The position numbers and the translations under genes are program-made. From JADJEI01 sp035328465 (lineage in GTDB: Bacteria > Bacteroidota > Ignavibacteria > Ignavibacteriales > Ignavibacteriaceae), in NCBI GenBank assembly GCA_035328465.1, contig DAOLIQ010000073.1:1-16728 (forward strand): DNA of 16,728 bases, in the 5' to 3' direction. How positions within the stretch are numbered: position 1 is the first letter of the stretch; the number at the start of each line of letters is the position of its first letter. Below are positions 5,914-12,840 of the stretch, piece after piece. The notes below the pieces were generated by a model, which was not told the origin of the DNA, ran no database searches, and saw nothing but the letters and a program-made list of their open reading frames with translations.

Positions 5914-6056
5914 AAAGCAATTTGATATAACTCAGAAAGCAATTGAAAAGCAGACCAAAGACAATAAGAAAGCAATCAATAGGTAGAGTGAAAGCAGACT
6001 AAAGACAGGGTAAGGACAATGTGAAGACAGAGCAAAAGCAAAGCAAGAACAATCGA
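5914..6056 (+). repeat. Array of thirteen 11-bp degenerate direct repeats
   Basis: Cut every 11 bases from 5914, the sequence gives units that begin AAAGCAATTTG, ATATAACTCAG, AAAGCAATTGA, AAAGCAGACCA, AAGACAATAAG, AAAGCAATCAA, TAGGTAGAGTG, AAAGCAGACTA, AAGACAGGGTA, AGGACAATGTG, AAGACAGAGCA, AAAGCAAAGCA and AGAACAATCGA. Eleven of thirteen share purine-rich positions 1-4 and CA at positions 5-6. The register holds with no slippage over 143 bases. A longer match, AAAGCAGACYAAAGACA, occurs at 5947 and 5991, exactly four units apart. The period is close to one helical turn and not a multiple of three, so this is not coding. It fits an array of protein-binding sites such as iterons, a ParR-type centromere or an operator. 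Confidence 0.85.
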
Positions 6057-6151
6057 AATTTGATGGTCCATAAATTCTTATAACCGAATAACTTAGTTCT
6101 TTAAAAAAATAATTTTCATTGAATTCTCTTTAAAAATATTTAATCCAGGGT

Positions 6152-6159
6152 TAATTTTG
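6152..6159 (+). promoter_or_regulatory. Candidate Bacteroidetes-type -7 promoter element
   Basis: TAATTTTG matches TAnnTTTG, the -7 element known in Bacteroidetes. It would start transcription about 45 bases before the AAA+ ATG. No clear TTTG is seen at the proper -33 distance (TTTA is the nearest), and a near copy TAATCTTG lies at 6172-6179. Confidence 0.35.
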
Positions 6160-6211
6160 TTTCAATAAACTTAATCTTGTATTCCAAAATTGACTGGAGT
6201 TATCAAAAACT

Positions 6212-7567
6212 ATGGAAAAAATTAAAAAATTTATTAACAATGGTTATTTGAATGAAGCTTTAGTTGAGATTGAAAGTGAATTAAGAAAAAGTTTCAATCT
6301 AAGCGATGAAAAATCAAGAAAAGATTATATTGAACTCAAAAAATTAAGAAAATCATTACATGAATTTCTTAAGTCAAAAAAAACTAGTAAAAAAGGTAAG
6401 GGGAGTACATTCAGTTTATCCGGTAGCAACCAAAATTACGCCTGGCTTACAAATACCAAAATCTCTCCAACAAAATTATCTGATAAAAGAAATCTTGTTG
6501 ATCCGATTATTAAAAAAAGAGAGGAAGAACTATTTGCAATAACGAAAACAACGAACCAATCCTATAAGGAAGATTTAGCTGCATTAGCCTATGCAATAGA
6601 TGAGGAAAACATTCCCATATTGTTTTACGGTGAAGTCGGAGTAGGAAAAACTTTTCTTGCTGAGAAAATTCATAGTATAAGCAAAAGAAAGAATAATAAA
6701 TTTGTAACGGTCGATTGTGCAGGGATGAGCGAAACAAACCTGTATCCGAACCTTTTTGGAGCATTGAAGGGTTCGTTTACAGGCTCAATCAAAGATATGA
6801 AAGGAATGATAAGCGAAGCTGAGGGAGGTACTCTTTTCATTGACGAAATTGATAAAGCCCCTAAAGTGATCAGATTCCATTTAAAAACCTTTATTGACAC
6901 AAAAAAGTATTATCCACTGGGAAGTGAAAAGTTTAAAACCGCAGATGTCAGGATAATTGCCGGAACAAATAGAGATCTTAAAAAAATGATAGCCGATGGA
7001 GAATTTGAATTGGATTTGTATTCAAGGATAGCCGGCAGGATAATCCATTTGCCTCCTTTGCGTGAAAGAAAAGAAGATATACCGATTTTAATGCACAGCG
7101 TTATCAGCGAATACAATTCAAAGCGTGAATACCCTATCAGTGTAGATATGGAGGCATTTGAATATTTAATTAATTTTCCCTGGCCCCAGAATACAAGGCA
7201 ACTTGAATATTACCTGAATCAGATGTTTGGAAACTGTAGCAAGGATGGTTATGATACATTGACACTGGAAATGATAAATAAAAATCCTCCCGAGACTTTT
7301 TATTCGGTAAACGACCTCAAAACATTCGAAGAAATTATTCAAAATTTTTTGGATGCCTGGGAGACAAACAGCGGAAAATATCTTAGTGACTTTTTAGAAC
7401 CTGTTGTTGCTAAGATCTATATGGAAGATTACAACCCACATATAAATCAAAGCAAAAAGTATGACGATGCAATGAAAATACTGGGAATCAGCGGTGAAAG
7501 ACGAAATGATTCTAAACTTTACAATCAATATCTAAAGTATAAAGAGATAAAAAAGAAATTCTCTTAA
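6212..7567 (+). CDS. AAA+ ATPase of the sigma-54 activator type, divergent GAFTGA
   Basis: 451 aa. Residues 1-110 are a charged helical, Lys/Ser-rich region without a receiver, GAF or PAS pattern. Residues about 115-340 are an AAA+ domain of the bacterial enhancer-binding type: Walker A GEVGVGKT (140-147), the L1 loop region GALKGSFTGS (183-192), Walker B TLFIDEID (207-214), GTNRDL (251-256), the DLYSRI arginine-finger region (268-273), LPPLRERKEDIPIL and WPQNTRQLE (324-332, normally WPGNVRELE). In true sigma-54 activators the loop reads GAFTGA. Here it is GSFTGS, keeping the essential Thr. The C-terminus (about 415-445, DDAMKILGISGERRNDSKLY) weakly resembles a Fis-type helix-turn-helix. It may activate sigma-54 promoters or be a repurposed stress or defence ATPase. 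It faces the 11-bp array. Confidence 0.82.
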   Translation: MEKIKKFINNGYLNEALVEIESELRKSFNLSDEKSRKDYIELKKLRKSLHEFLKSKKTSKKGKGSTFSLSGSNQNYAWLTNTKISPTKLSDKRNLVDPIIKKREEELFAITKTTNQSYKEDLAALAYAIDEENIPILFYGEVGVGKTFLAEKIHSISKRKNNKFVTVDCAGMSETNLYPNLFGALKGSFTGSIKDMKGMISEAEGGTLFIDEIDKAPKVIRFHLKTFIDTKKYYPLGSEKFKTADVRIIAGTNRDLKKMIADGEFELDLYSRIAGRIIHLPPLRERKEDIPILMHSVISEYNSKREYPISVDMEAFEYLINFPWPQNTRQLEYYLNQMFGNCSKDGYDTLTLEMINKNPPETFYSVNDLKTFEEIIQNFLDAWETNSGKYLSDFLEPVVAKIYMEDYNPHINQSKKYDDAMKILGISGERRNDSKLYNQYLKYKEIKKKFS

Positions 7568-7581
7568 AGATTCCACAGATT

Positions 7582-7628
7582 TTTTGAACATCTTCAAAAT
7601 CCTTTGAACTACTTCAAAGGATTTTTTT
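7582..7628 (+). terminator. Terminator after the AAA+ gene, with a second upstream hairpin
   Basis: ATCCTTTGAA (7599-7608), loop CTAC and TTCAAAGGAT (7613-7622) form a perfect stem followed by a run of T to 7628. Just before it TTTTGAA, CATC and TTCAAAA (7582-7599) form a similar hairpin, so the region is a near duplication with about 20-base spacing. It lies 15 to 60 bases after the AAA+ stop. Confidence 0.8.
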
Positions 7629-7683
7629 ATGTCCACACCAAAAAACTTCAAATCTAATTCATTTTCAGACAATACGACTCTGG

Positions 7684-7689
7684 TATAAT
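7684..7689 (+). promoter_or_regulatory. Candidate -10 box upstream of the structured leader
   Basis: TATAAT is a perfect -10 hexamer, positioned after the terminator and before the hairpin-rich leader. There is no convincing -35; TTTTCA, 16 bases upstream, is the nearest candidate. Confidence 0.35.
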
Positions 7690-7803
7690 CAATGCCTAAG
7701 GCCGATCAAAACTTGTTCTTTGAAATATTGATCGACTCTGTTTTCAGTTCGAGGGTAATTCTGAACTGAATGATTGTTCCAGTGTAAAAGCTATGTGAAT
7801 AGC
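7690..7803 (+). ncRNA. Structured leader or small RNA candidate
   Basis: Four successive perfect inverted repeats occur in 110 bases: GCC/GGC (7694-7702), CGATCAA with TTGATCG (7703-7709 and 7728-7734), TTCAGTTC with GAACTGAA (7743-7750 and 7763-7770), and GCTAT with ATAGC around a GTGA loop (7790-7803). None is followed by a T run, so they are not terminators. They could be the structured 5' leader of the gene at 7854 or a separate RNA. I do not recognise a known riboswitch. Confidence 0.4.
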
Positions 7804-7853
7804 ACTAGCTCTATAATTAAATATTTATTAATAAAATTTGAAAGGTCAGTAAA

Positions 7854-8795
7854 ATGACAGATTCTTTTTTAACCCCAGAAGAACTCGATTCTAATAATTC
7901 AATCGAGAACAATAACAGCAAAAAACTTCAGAATAAATCTGAAGAGAGCACGAAGAATGAAAATGTAGAGAAACAAAAACCGAAACACTTTTCTGGCTTT
8001 TTTGATATAACACCGGGAGAGGAAGAGGAAGAACGTAGAAGACAAGAAGAAGATAGAGAGTTATGGGAGCGTATCAATGAAGAGGATGAAACAAACTCGG
8101 CTGGAAGTGGAGAAGAAAATGTTGAACGAGCAAATGAAAAGGATTCCGGTAAAGATGATGAAAAAACGGATGTAGGCGAGCAGTTAAACCAGTCAACGGG
8201 TAGAAGGCACTTTAGAAAAGACAACCGACGAATTGCTGATTTAAAAAGAACGAAAACTCAGAAAGAAAAAAAGAGTGAAAGACTACAATCTGAAATTGAC
8301 TCACACCTGGCGGATATTGATCGTGGCTACTTAATTGTAAAATTGGGTGATGATTCGGAAAGAGCTAAACACGTTCAACTTGAGGTCTCTGATAAGGCAA
8401 TAATCAAATCTGTGATCTCAGAAAAAGAATATGAGAAATTTGAACTTAGCTTAGACATTAGTGAGATTGATTCGAAGATCCGTGAACTGGCAGCTGCCAA
8501 AAGATCATCTTACAAAGATAGGTTGAGTAAGAAGAAAGCTGGCAAAATAGAAAATGATTTAGTGAAACGAGTCGTTAAAGAATTGGGTGAAGCATCAATG
8601 AATGGAGGTAAAGAAATTGTCTCCAATATTCACCAACAGGTTCAGTCAGGAAAAAAAGACGTTGCTTACGATTCCTTAAAGTTCTTCCTTTCTCAGCAAG
8701 TTAAACCAGTTGCCAAAAAACTGTTTAAGGATGCTAAACTTGAAAAAAATGTGTTGGACAAAGTGATTGAAAAGCTCAATACTTCTCAATCATAA
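7854..8795 (+). CDS. Hypothetical charged protein (313 aa)
   Basis: I do not recognise this family. Residues 1-125 are low-complexity and highly charged, first Asn/Ser/Glu-rich, then with an acidic run (GEEEEERRRQEEDRE, about 55-69), as in a disordered tail. Residues about 130-150 are basic (KRTKTQKEKKSERLQ). Residues about 150-230 look folded, with mixed strands and helices (DIDRGYLIVKLGDD and SEKEYEKFELSLDISEIDSK). Residues about 230-313 are helical, ending in VIEKLNTSQS. No signal peptide, membrane segment or metal site is seen. AAAGG lies about 8 bases before the ATG. The gene follows the structured leader and is closed by a GC-rich hairpin, so it may be its own transcription unit. Confidence 0.75.
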   Translation: MTDSFLTPEELDSNNSIENNNSKKLQNKSEESTKNENVEKQKPKHFSGFFDITPGEEEEERRRQEEDRELWERINEEDETNSAGSGEENVERANEKDSGKDDEKTDVGEQLNQSTGRRHFRKDNRRIADLKRTKTQKEKKSERLQSEIDSHLADIDRGYLIVKLGDDSERAKHVQLEVSDKAIIKSVISEKEYEKFELSLDISEIDSKIRELAAAKRSSYKDRLSKKKAGKIENDLVKRVVKELGEASMNGGKEIVSNIHQQVQSGKKDVAYDSLKFFLSQQVKPVAKKLFKDAKLEKNVLDKVIEKLNTSQS

Positions 8796-8807
8796 GTTAA
8801 AAATAAC

Positions 8808-8828
8808 AGGCGGGTTTCGGCCCGCCTT
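8808..8828 (+). terminator. GC-rich hairpin, terminator or attenuator
   Basis: GGCGGG (8809-8814), loop TTTCGG and CCCGCC (8821-8826) give a strong 6-bp GC stem, 13 bases after the stop of the preceding gene. The following tract (TTCCTTAAAT) is only moderately T-rich, so termination may be partial, letting some transcription reach the next gene. Confidence 0.65.
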
Positions 8829-8857
8829 CCTTAAATCATCATTTCAAGGATACCACA

Positions 8858-9406
8858 ATGGCACAAAATAAAAAACAAGATCTACCGGAGCCGTGGTTCG
8901 ATGAAGCTACAAATCTATTCAGAATTAAGATCAATAAAATTATTCTTGAATCAGACTGCAGAACATACTACTACATCAGAAAAAACGAACTCCAGAGAAT
9001 AAATGAAAAACTTCTTCCAAAGAGTATCAGATTTGTTATTCAGGATGAAACATTATACCGGATCCCTGAGATCGTAAATGTAAAAGTTATCCTGGAGCGA
9101 ATAGATGTTCAGGAGTTTATAATCAAATTCGAGGAGAGCAGCGAGGTTAAAAGATGGAGCAGCGAGTTAGCTATGAATGAATACTACGAAAGCAGGATTG
9201 ATCAATTAGAATCAAGGCAATCATCGGTATTCGATATAGTTATACAAACTACCCATAACGACCAGAAGTATTTCCTGATTCAATACTCAGTACAAATTGC
9301 AGACGTTAATAATTCAAAAATCCTTAAGCTGGTAAGAGTAGCTACTGAAAATGTACATAGTTCATCAGAAAAATTTGATAGTTCACATTTTATGTATTTA
9401 AATTAA
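8858..9406 (+). CDS. Hypothetical protein (182 aa)
   Basis: I do not recognise this family. The sequence begins MAQNKKQDLPEPWFDEATNL and is mixed alpha/beta. Strand-like pieces include LFRIKINKIILES, SIRFVIQDETLYRIP, VNVKVILERIDVQEFIIKF and, near the C-terminus, VFDIVIQTTHNDQKYFLIQY and ILKLVRVATENV. The last part could be a small beta sheet. There is no signal peptide, membrane segment or cysteine cluster. AAGGA lies about 8 bases before the ATG. It starts 62 bases after the previous gene, across a GC-rich hairpin, and is followed 11 bases later by the 110-aa gene, with which it probably forms an operon. Confidence 0.75.
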   Translation: MAQNKKQDLPEPWFDEATNLFRIKINKIILESDCRTYYYIRKNELQRINEKLLPKSIRFVIQDETLYRIPEIVNVKVILERIDVQEFIIKFEESSEVKRWSSELAMNEYYESRIDQLESRQSSVFDIVIQTTHNDQKYFLIQYSVQIADVNNSKILKLVRVATENVHSSSEKFDSSHFMYLN

Positions 9407-9417
9407 AAGGTAACACA

Positions 9418-9750
9418 ATGACTAAAATAAAAAAGGATCTAAAGCATATTCATAAAGATGAGCTTTCTGATAGAATTCAAAAAGCTATCGACAATAATGG
9501 ATTTTCAATATATCGGGGAGTCATAATAGTCTGGGGTGAAACAATTAGCAAGAAGATAATAGAATTTGTCGATACCGTAAGTGATGAGTATCCAGGAAGG
9601 TTGCTCATAATACATTTTGAGGATAATTTATTAGAGACTATTTGGAAGGATGATTACCCACCAGAATTCGGACATTGGGTAACAGATACAGAGCAGGGGC
9701 GAATTGAAATGGATCCATCGGCATATATAATCCCTGTGATTTTTAATTAA
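9418..9750 (+). CDS. Hypothetical protein (110 aa)
   Basis: I do not recognise this family. A basic start (MTKIKKDLKHIHKDELSDRI) leads to a compact alpha/beta body with RGVIIVWGETISKKIIEFV, the strand RLLIIHFEDN and a C-terminal segment ending SAYIIPVIFN. Acidic and aromatic residues are frequent (DDYPPEFGHW). AAAAGGT precedes the ATG with good spacing and the gene follows the 182-aa gene by 11 bases, so the two are likely co-translated from one message. A strong terminator follows. Nothing in the sequence indicates its job. Small acidic proteins beside defence genes are sometimes inhibitors or anti-restriction factors, but there is no motif here to claim that. Confidence 0.75.
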   Translation: MTKIKKDLKHIHKDELSDRIQKAIDNNGFSIYRGVIIVWGETISKKIIEFVDTVSDEYPGRLLIIHFEDNLLETIWKDDYPPEFGHWVTDTEQGRIEMDPSAYIIPVIFN

Positions 9751-9796
9751 CAATTAACTGGAATTCCTTGGAGCTGCAAAATGTGCTCACATACTT

Positions 9797-9822
9797 AAGC
9801 CGGCAGAAATGCCGGCTTTTTT
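9797..9822 (+). terminator. Strong rho-independent terminator
   Basis: AAGCCGGCA (9797-9805), GAAA tetraloop and TGCCGGCTT (9810-9818), followed by a T run to 9822. It lies 46 bases after the stop of the 110-aa gene and separates that operon from the DISARM genes. Confidence 0.93.
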
Positions 9823-9919
9823 ATTTTAAAGATTTCCTGAAAAATTTCTGCTCAGATTGCTTCACTTAGTTTTAACTATTCTTTATTTTTCCTGTAATGA
9901 TTGGAAAGTTGCTGACACT

Positions 9920-9991
9920 ATGAGCAAGTCGCGCGAAGAATCCTTCCTAAGAGCCGAGTTGGTGGGTAAGGCGAACCAAATCTTTTTATAA
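9920..9991 (+). CDS. Possible 23-aa leader ORF before drmD
   Basis: ATG 9920-9922 opens a short frame ending at TAA 9989-9991, 7 bases before the drmD ATG. Its product is MSKSREESFLRAELVGKANQ plus IFL. The codons are much richer in G and C (TCG CGC GAA, GCC GAG TTG GTG, GCG AAC) than the surroundings. GGAAAG lies about 11 bases upstream. It could be a regulatory leader peptide coupled to drmD, which itself lacks a Shine-Dalgarno, or a gene remnant. Too short to be sure. Confidence 0.3.
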   Translation: MSKSREESFLRAELVGKANQIFL

Positions 9992-9998
9992 ACTATTT

Positions 9999-12839
9999 AT
10001 GCAAGAACAGAATTTGACACAATATCTCTCACCAGGTCTTCGTATTTCTATAAGAGGAGAAGACTTTTTAATTACTAATGTTGAGGATAACCACGGCAAA
10101 TCAAAATTGGTCGAAGCTGAAGGTATTAGTGAAGTTGTAAGAGGGAAGGTGTTTAGGTTTGATACTGCTATTGATTCAGAAATCCAGGTTCTCAATCCTC
10201 TTAATACACAATTGGTCGCAGATAATTCTGCATCTTATCTTAAGACTAAATTATTTTTAGAAACACATATTCGGAATGCTAGTTTCAATTCAAACAAGAT
10301 TGAAATTGGTCACAAAGCTGCAATCAATCCTGCAGACTTTCAATTTACGCCAACCATCAAATCTCTGACACTCCCAAGACCAAGGATGTTAATAGCCGAT
10401 GCAGTAGGATTAGGTAAAACCATTGAGGTTGGAATATTTCTAGCTGAACAAATTAAAAGAAGCAAAGGGAAAAGAATTCTTGTATTAGCTTTAAAATCTA
10501 TTTTAACTCAATTCCAACAGGAAATGTGGAGTAGATTTGCTATTCCCCTGGTAAGACTTGATTCAATCGGAATTCAAAGAATAAAAGCTGAATTGCCAGC
10601 CAATAAAAATCCATTTGATTATTATGATAAGACAATAATTTCAATCGATACACTTAAGAACAACGCTAAGTTCAGACATTACATCGAAAAATCCCATTGG
10701 GATATAATTGTAATTGATGAATGTCATACCGTTGCAAACATTTCTAGCCAACGTGGTGACCTTGCACAATATCTTGCAACTAAGTGCGAATCATTAGTTC
10801 TTACTTCCGCCACTCCTCACAATGGTAGTAAAGAAAGTTTTGCAAATCTTATTACAATGATAGAACCAATCGCTATTCCTAAAGTAGGAGACTACACAAA
10901 GCAAGATGTTCAAAAATATTATGTTAGACGATTTAAGAAAGATCTCGGTGACGCTGTTCAGGAAAATTTCAAAGATAGAAAGGTTATCATCGAACCATTT
11001 TTGTTGAATGCAGATGAAGAGAAATTTTTTGCATTCCAGCAAAATTTGAAGATAGATGCATTAAAAAGAAGGCAAGGAAATGAAAGGTCCAGAGACCTAC
11101 TATTTTCAATTGGTCTTTTCAAAGCTTATTTATCCAGCCCTGAGGCTTGTTTGGAAACAATCGAAAATAGAATTAGGAAGTCTGAAGAGAGTGCTGAAGA
11201 TTTATCTTTAAGCATAGAGAAACTTAAAGAAGCTAAGACTCTGGTTGAGGGAGTAATTAAAAATGGTTCAGATTCAAAGTTCAACAGGTTATTAGAATAC
11301 CTAAAATCATTAGATTGGAAAGGAAGATCTTCAGATCCAAGAATTATAATCTTTGCAGAAAGAATTAAGACCTTATATAAACTTTGTGATAAGCTGAAAG
11401 AAAAGTTTAATCTGGATGATGATAGTGTAGTAAAGTTTGATGGCAGTCTTCCAGACGTAGACCAGCAAGCAATTATTGATGACTTCGGTAAGGAAGATTC
11501 AAAAATAAGGTTGTTTATATCATCCGATGCGGGGTCTCAGGGTGTTAACCTACATTTCTATTGCAACATAATGTTCAACTACGATGTGCCCTGGTCGATA
11601 ATTACTCTTGAACAAAGAAATGGCAGGATAGATAGATATGGTCAGAAGAAAAATCCAAACATTTACTATTTAATCAGTGAGTCTAAAGATCCTAAAATAA
11701 AAGCTGATTTAAGAATTATAGAAAAACTTGGTAAAAAAGAAGATGAGATCCATCGTGTATTAGGAGATTCTGCCTCTTTTTTAAAAAAATATGATTCTGA
11801 AAAAGAAGAGCAAGCTGTTGAGGATATGATTATCACTGGTGACTCATCAATACTGGATAAATCTTTAGCAGATTTTAAATGGGAAAGCATTTTCGGTAAT
11901 GAACAAGAGACTACCGAAATAAAAGTAGATGATAATCCAGTTGCCTCAAGAACAACTTTCTATCCGAATGACTTTGATTTTTATAAGACTTTGGTTCAAA
12001 GCCTAACAGGTGAAGGTGCACTTCAACAAAAGAATATTAACCTAGACCATAATCTTATCGAAATATTGAATGATAAAGATATCGATTCATACCTATACGA
12101 TTTACCTCCTGAAGCGAAACCCAAAAGAGGAGAATTTTATAAGCTAACATCTGAAAAAGATGTAGTTCAAGAATCAATTGAGAAGTCCAGAAAGAAAAAA
12201 GGTGAATGGGCAGAATTCCAGGTGCTTTATGATCTTCATCCAATTGTTAAAATATTTATGAACAAGCTTGAAGCCAGTGTTGATAAAGATGTTGCATTAG
12301 TTATTAAAACTGAAAAATTATTGAAAGATACAAAATGGTATGTATTCCACGGACAGATAGCAAATAATCGAGGCCAATCTGTGCTGTCCGAATTCTTTGC
12401 GGTGGGATTAACAAAAGACGGTTCTTTTATAAAGTTCTTAGATTTCGATCAGTTTATTACTGAGAATAATCTGACAGAGAACCTAATCAATCAAACCATA
12501 ACTTCGACTGATTTAGAAAAATTGAAACAAACACTTCCAGATGCAATTAAAAATGCTGAGGATCATTATCTAAATCCTAAGCAAGCATCAATTAAGAGAG
12601 AACTTGAAGGCAAACAAAATGAGTATAAAAAGCAATTAGACGAATGGGAAAATGTTAGTAAAGAACAATTGAAACTTGAATTTGAAGATAAAGCGATGAC
12701 GATATTCACCAAAACTAGTAAAGAGAAAAAAGAGAAACAGATTGAAACAATTTTGAGCGATAAATCTCAGTTCTACAAGGATCTCACAAGTCTTGATAAT
12801 AATCCTTACATAAAACTGCTGGCAGTATTCTTTAATTAA
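9999..12839 (+). CDS. drmD: DISARM SNF2-like helicase DrmD
   Basis: 946 aa, close to the expected size for DrmD of class 1 DISARM. The helicase core has motif I ADAVGLGKT (about 133-141), motif II DECH (240-243), motif III LTSATPHNG (268-276), then in the C-terminal half ISSDAGSQGVNL (about 507-518) and EQRNGRIDRYGQ (about 536-548), the motif V/VI pattern of SNF2/RapA-type DNA translocases. The last 100 residues are charged and helical, probably coiled coil. The ATG at 9999 is the only usable start before the in-frame stop at 9948, and has no Shine-Dalgarno. It is followed after one base by the methylase gene, the order of class 1 DISARM (drmD, drmMI, drmA, drmB, drmC). DrmD is required in that system, probably translocating DNA. 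Confidence 0.85.
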   Translation: MQEQNLTQYLSPGLRISIRGEDFLITNVEDNHGKSKLVEAEGISEVVRGKVFRFDTAIDSEIQVLNPLNTQLVADNSASYLKTKLFLETHIRNASFNSNKIEIGHKAAINPADFQFTPTIKSLTLPRPRMLIADAVGLGKTIEVGIFLAEQIKRSKGKRILVLALKSILTQFQQEMWSRFAIPLVRLDSIGIQRIKAELPANKNPFDYYDKTIISIDTLKNNAKFRHYIEKSHWDIIVIDECHTVANISSQRGDLAQYLATKCESLVLTSATPHNGSKESFANLITMIEPIAIPKVGDYTKQDVQKYYVRRFKKDLGDAVQENFKDRKVIIEPFLLNADEEKFFAFQQNLKIDALKRRQGNERSRDLLFSIGLFKAYLSSPEACLETIENRIRKSEESAEDLSLSIEKLKEAKTLVEGVIKNGSDSKFNRLLEYLKSLDWKGRSSDPRIIIFAERIKTLYKLCDKLKEKFNLDDDSVVKFDGSLPDVDQQAIIDDFGKEDSKIRLFISSDAGSQGVNLHFYCNIMFNYDVPWSIITLEQRNGRIDRYGQKKNPNIYYLISESKDPKIKADLRIIEKLGKKEDEIHRVLGDSASFLKKYDSEKEEQAVEDMIITGDSSILDKSLADFKWESIFGNEQETTEIKVDDNPVASRTTFYPNDFDFYKTLVQSLTGEGALQQKNINLDHNLIEILNDKDIDSYLYDLPPEAKPKRGEFYKLTSEKDVVQESIEKSRKKKGEWAEFQVLYDLHPIVKIFMNKLEASVDKDVALVIKTEKLLKDTKWYVFHGQIANNRGQSVLSEFFAVGLTKDGSFIKFLDFDQFITENNLTENLINQTITSTDLEKLKQTLPDAIKNAEDHYLNPKQASIKRELEGKQNEYKKQLDEWENVSKEQLKLEFEDKAMTIFTKTSKEKKEKQIETILSDKSQFYKDLTSLDNNPYIKLLAVFFN

Positions 12840-12840
12840 T

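Larger units (their letters stand above)
5873..6211. promoter_or_regulatory. Divergent intergenic regulatory region
   Basis: This 339-base gap separates the leftward amidoligase operon from the rightward AAA+ gene, so it should carry promoters for both. It contains the 11-bp array (5914-6056) and a candidate rightward -7 element (6152-6159). A possible leftward promoter lies around 5890-5920: TTGCTT on the minus strand comes from the first array unit, with TAATAC 15 bases on. No other gene-like frame is visible. Confidence 0.5.

Noticed and set aside
5914..6056. The repeat array as a CRISPR.
   Set aside because: Units are 11 bp, directly adjacent and degenerate, with no spacers and no cas genes in the window.
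7671..7688. AATACGACTC followed by TGGTATAA resembles the core of a T7-type phage promoter.
   Set aside because: Only the first ten bases match, the part after them differs in sequence and spacing, and no single-subunit phage RNA polymerase gene is seen. Probably chance.
7629..7688. A 19-codon frame beginning ATG 7629 after AAAGGA.
   Set aside because: The ribosome-like site is part of the terminator stem, the frame is very short and the product is low in information.
7928..8224. A Ser-rich minus-strand frame within the 313-aa gene.
   Set aside because: It is the complement of an acidic, low-complexity coding region (GAA and GAG codons read as TTC and CTC), so a shadow.
9953..9976. GCCGAG ... 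GGTAAGGCG looks like the D-arm of a class II tRNA and could mark a tRNA fragment or attachment site.
   Set aside because: No acceptor stem, anticodon arm or T-arm can be built around it, and the same bases are read through by the 23-codon frame.
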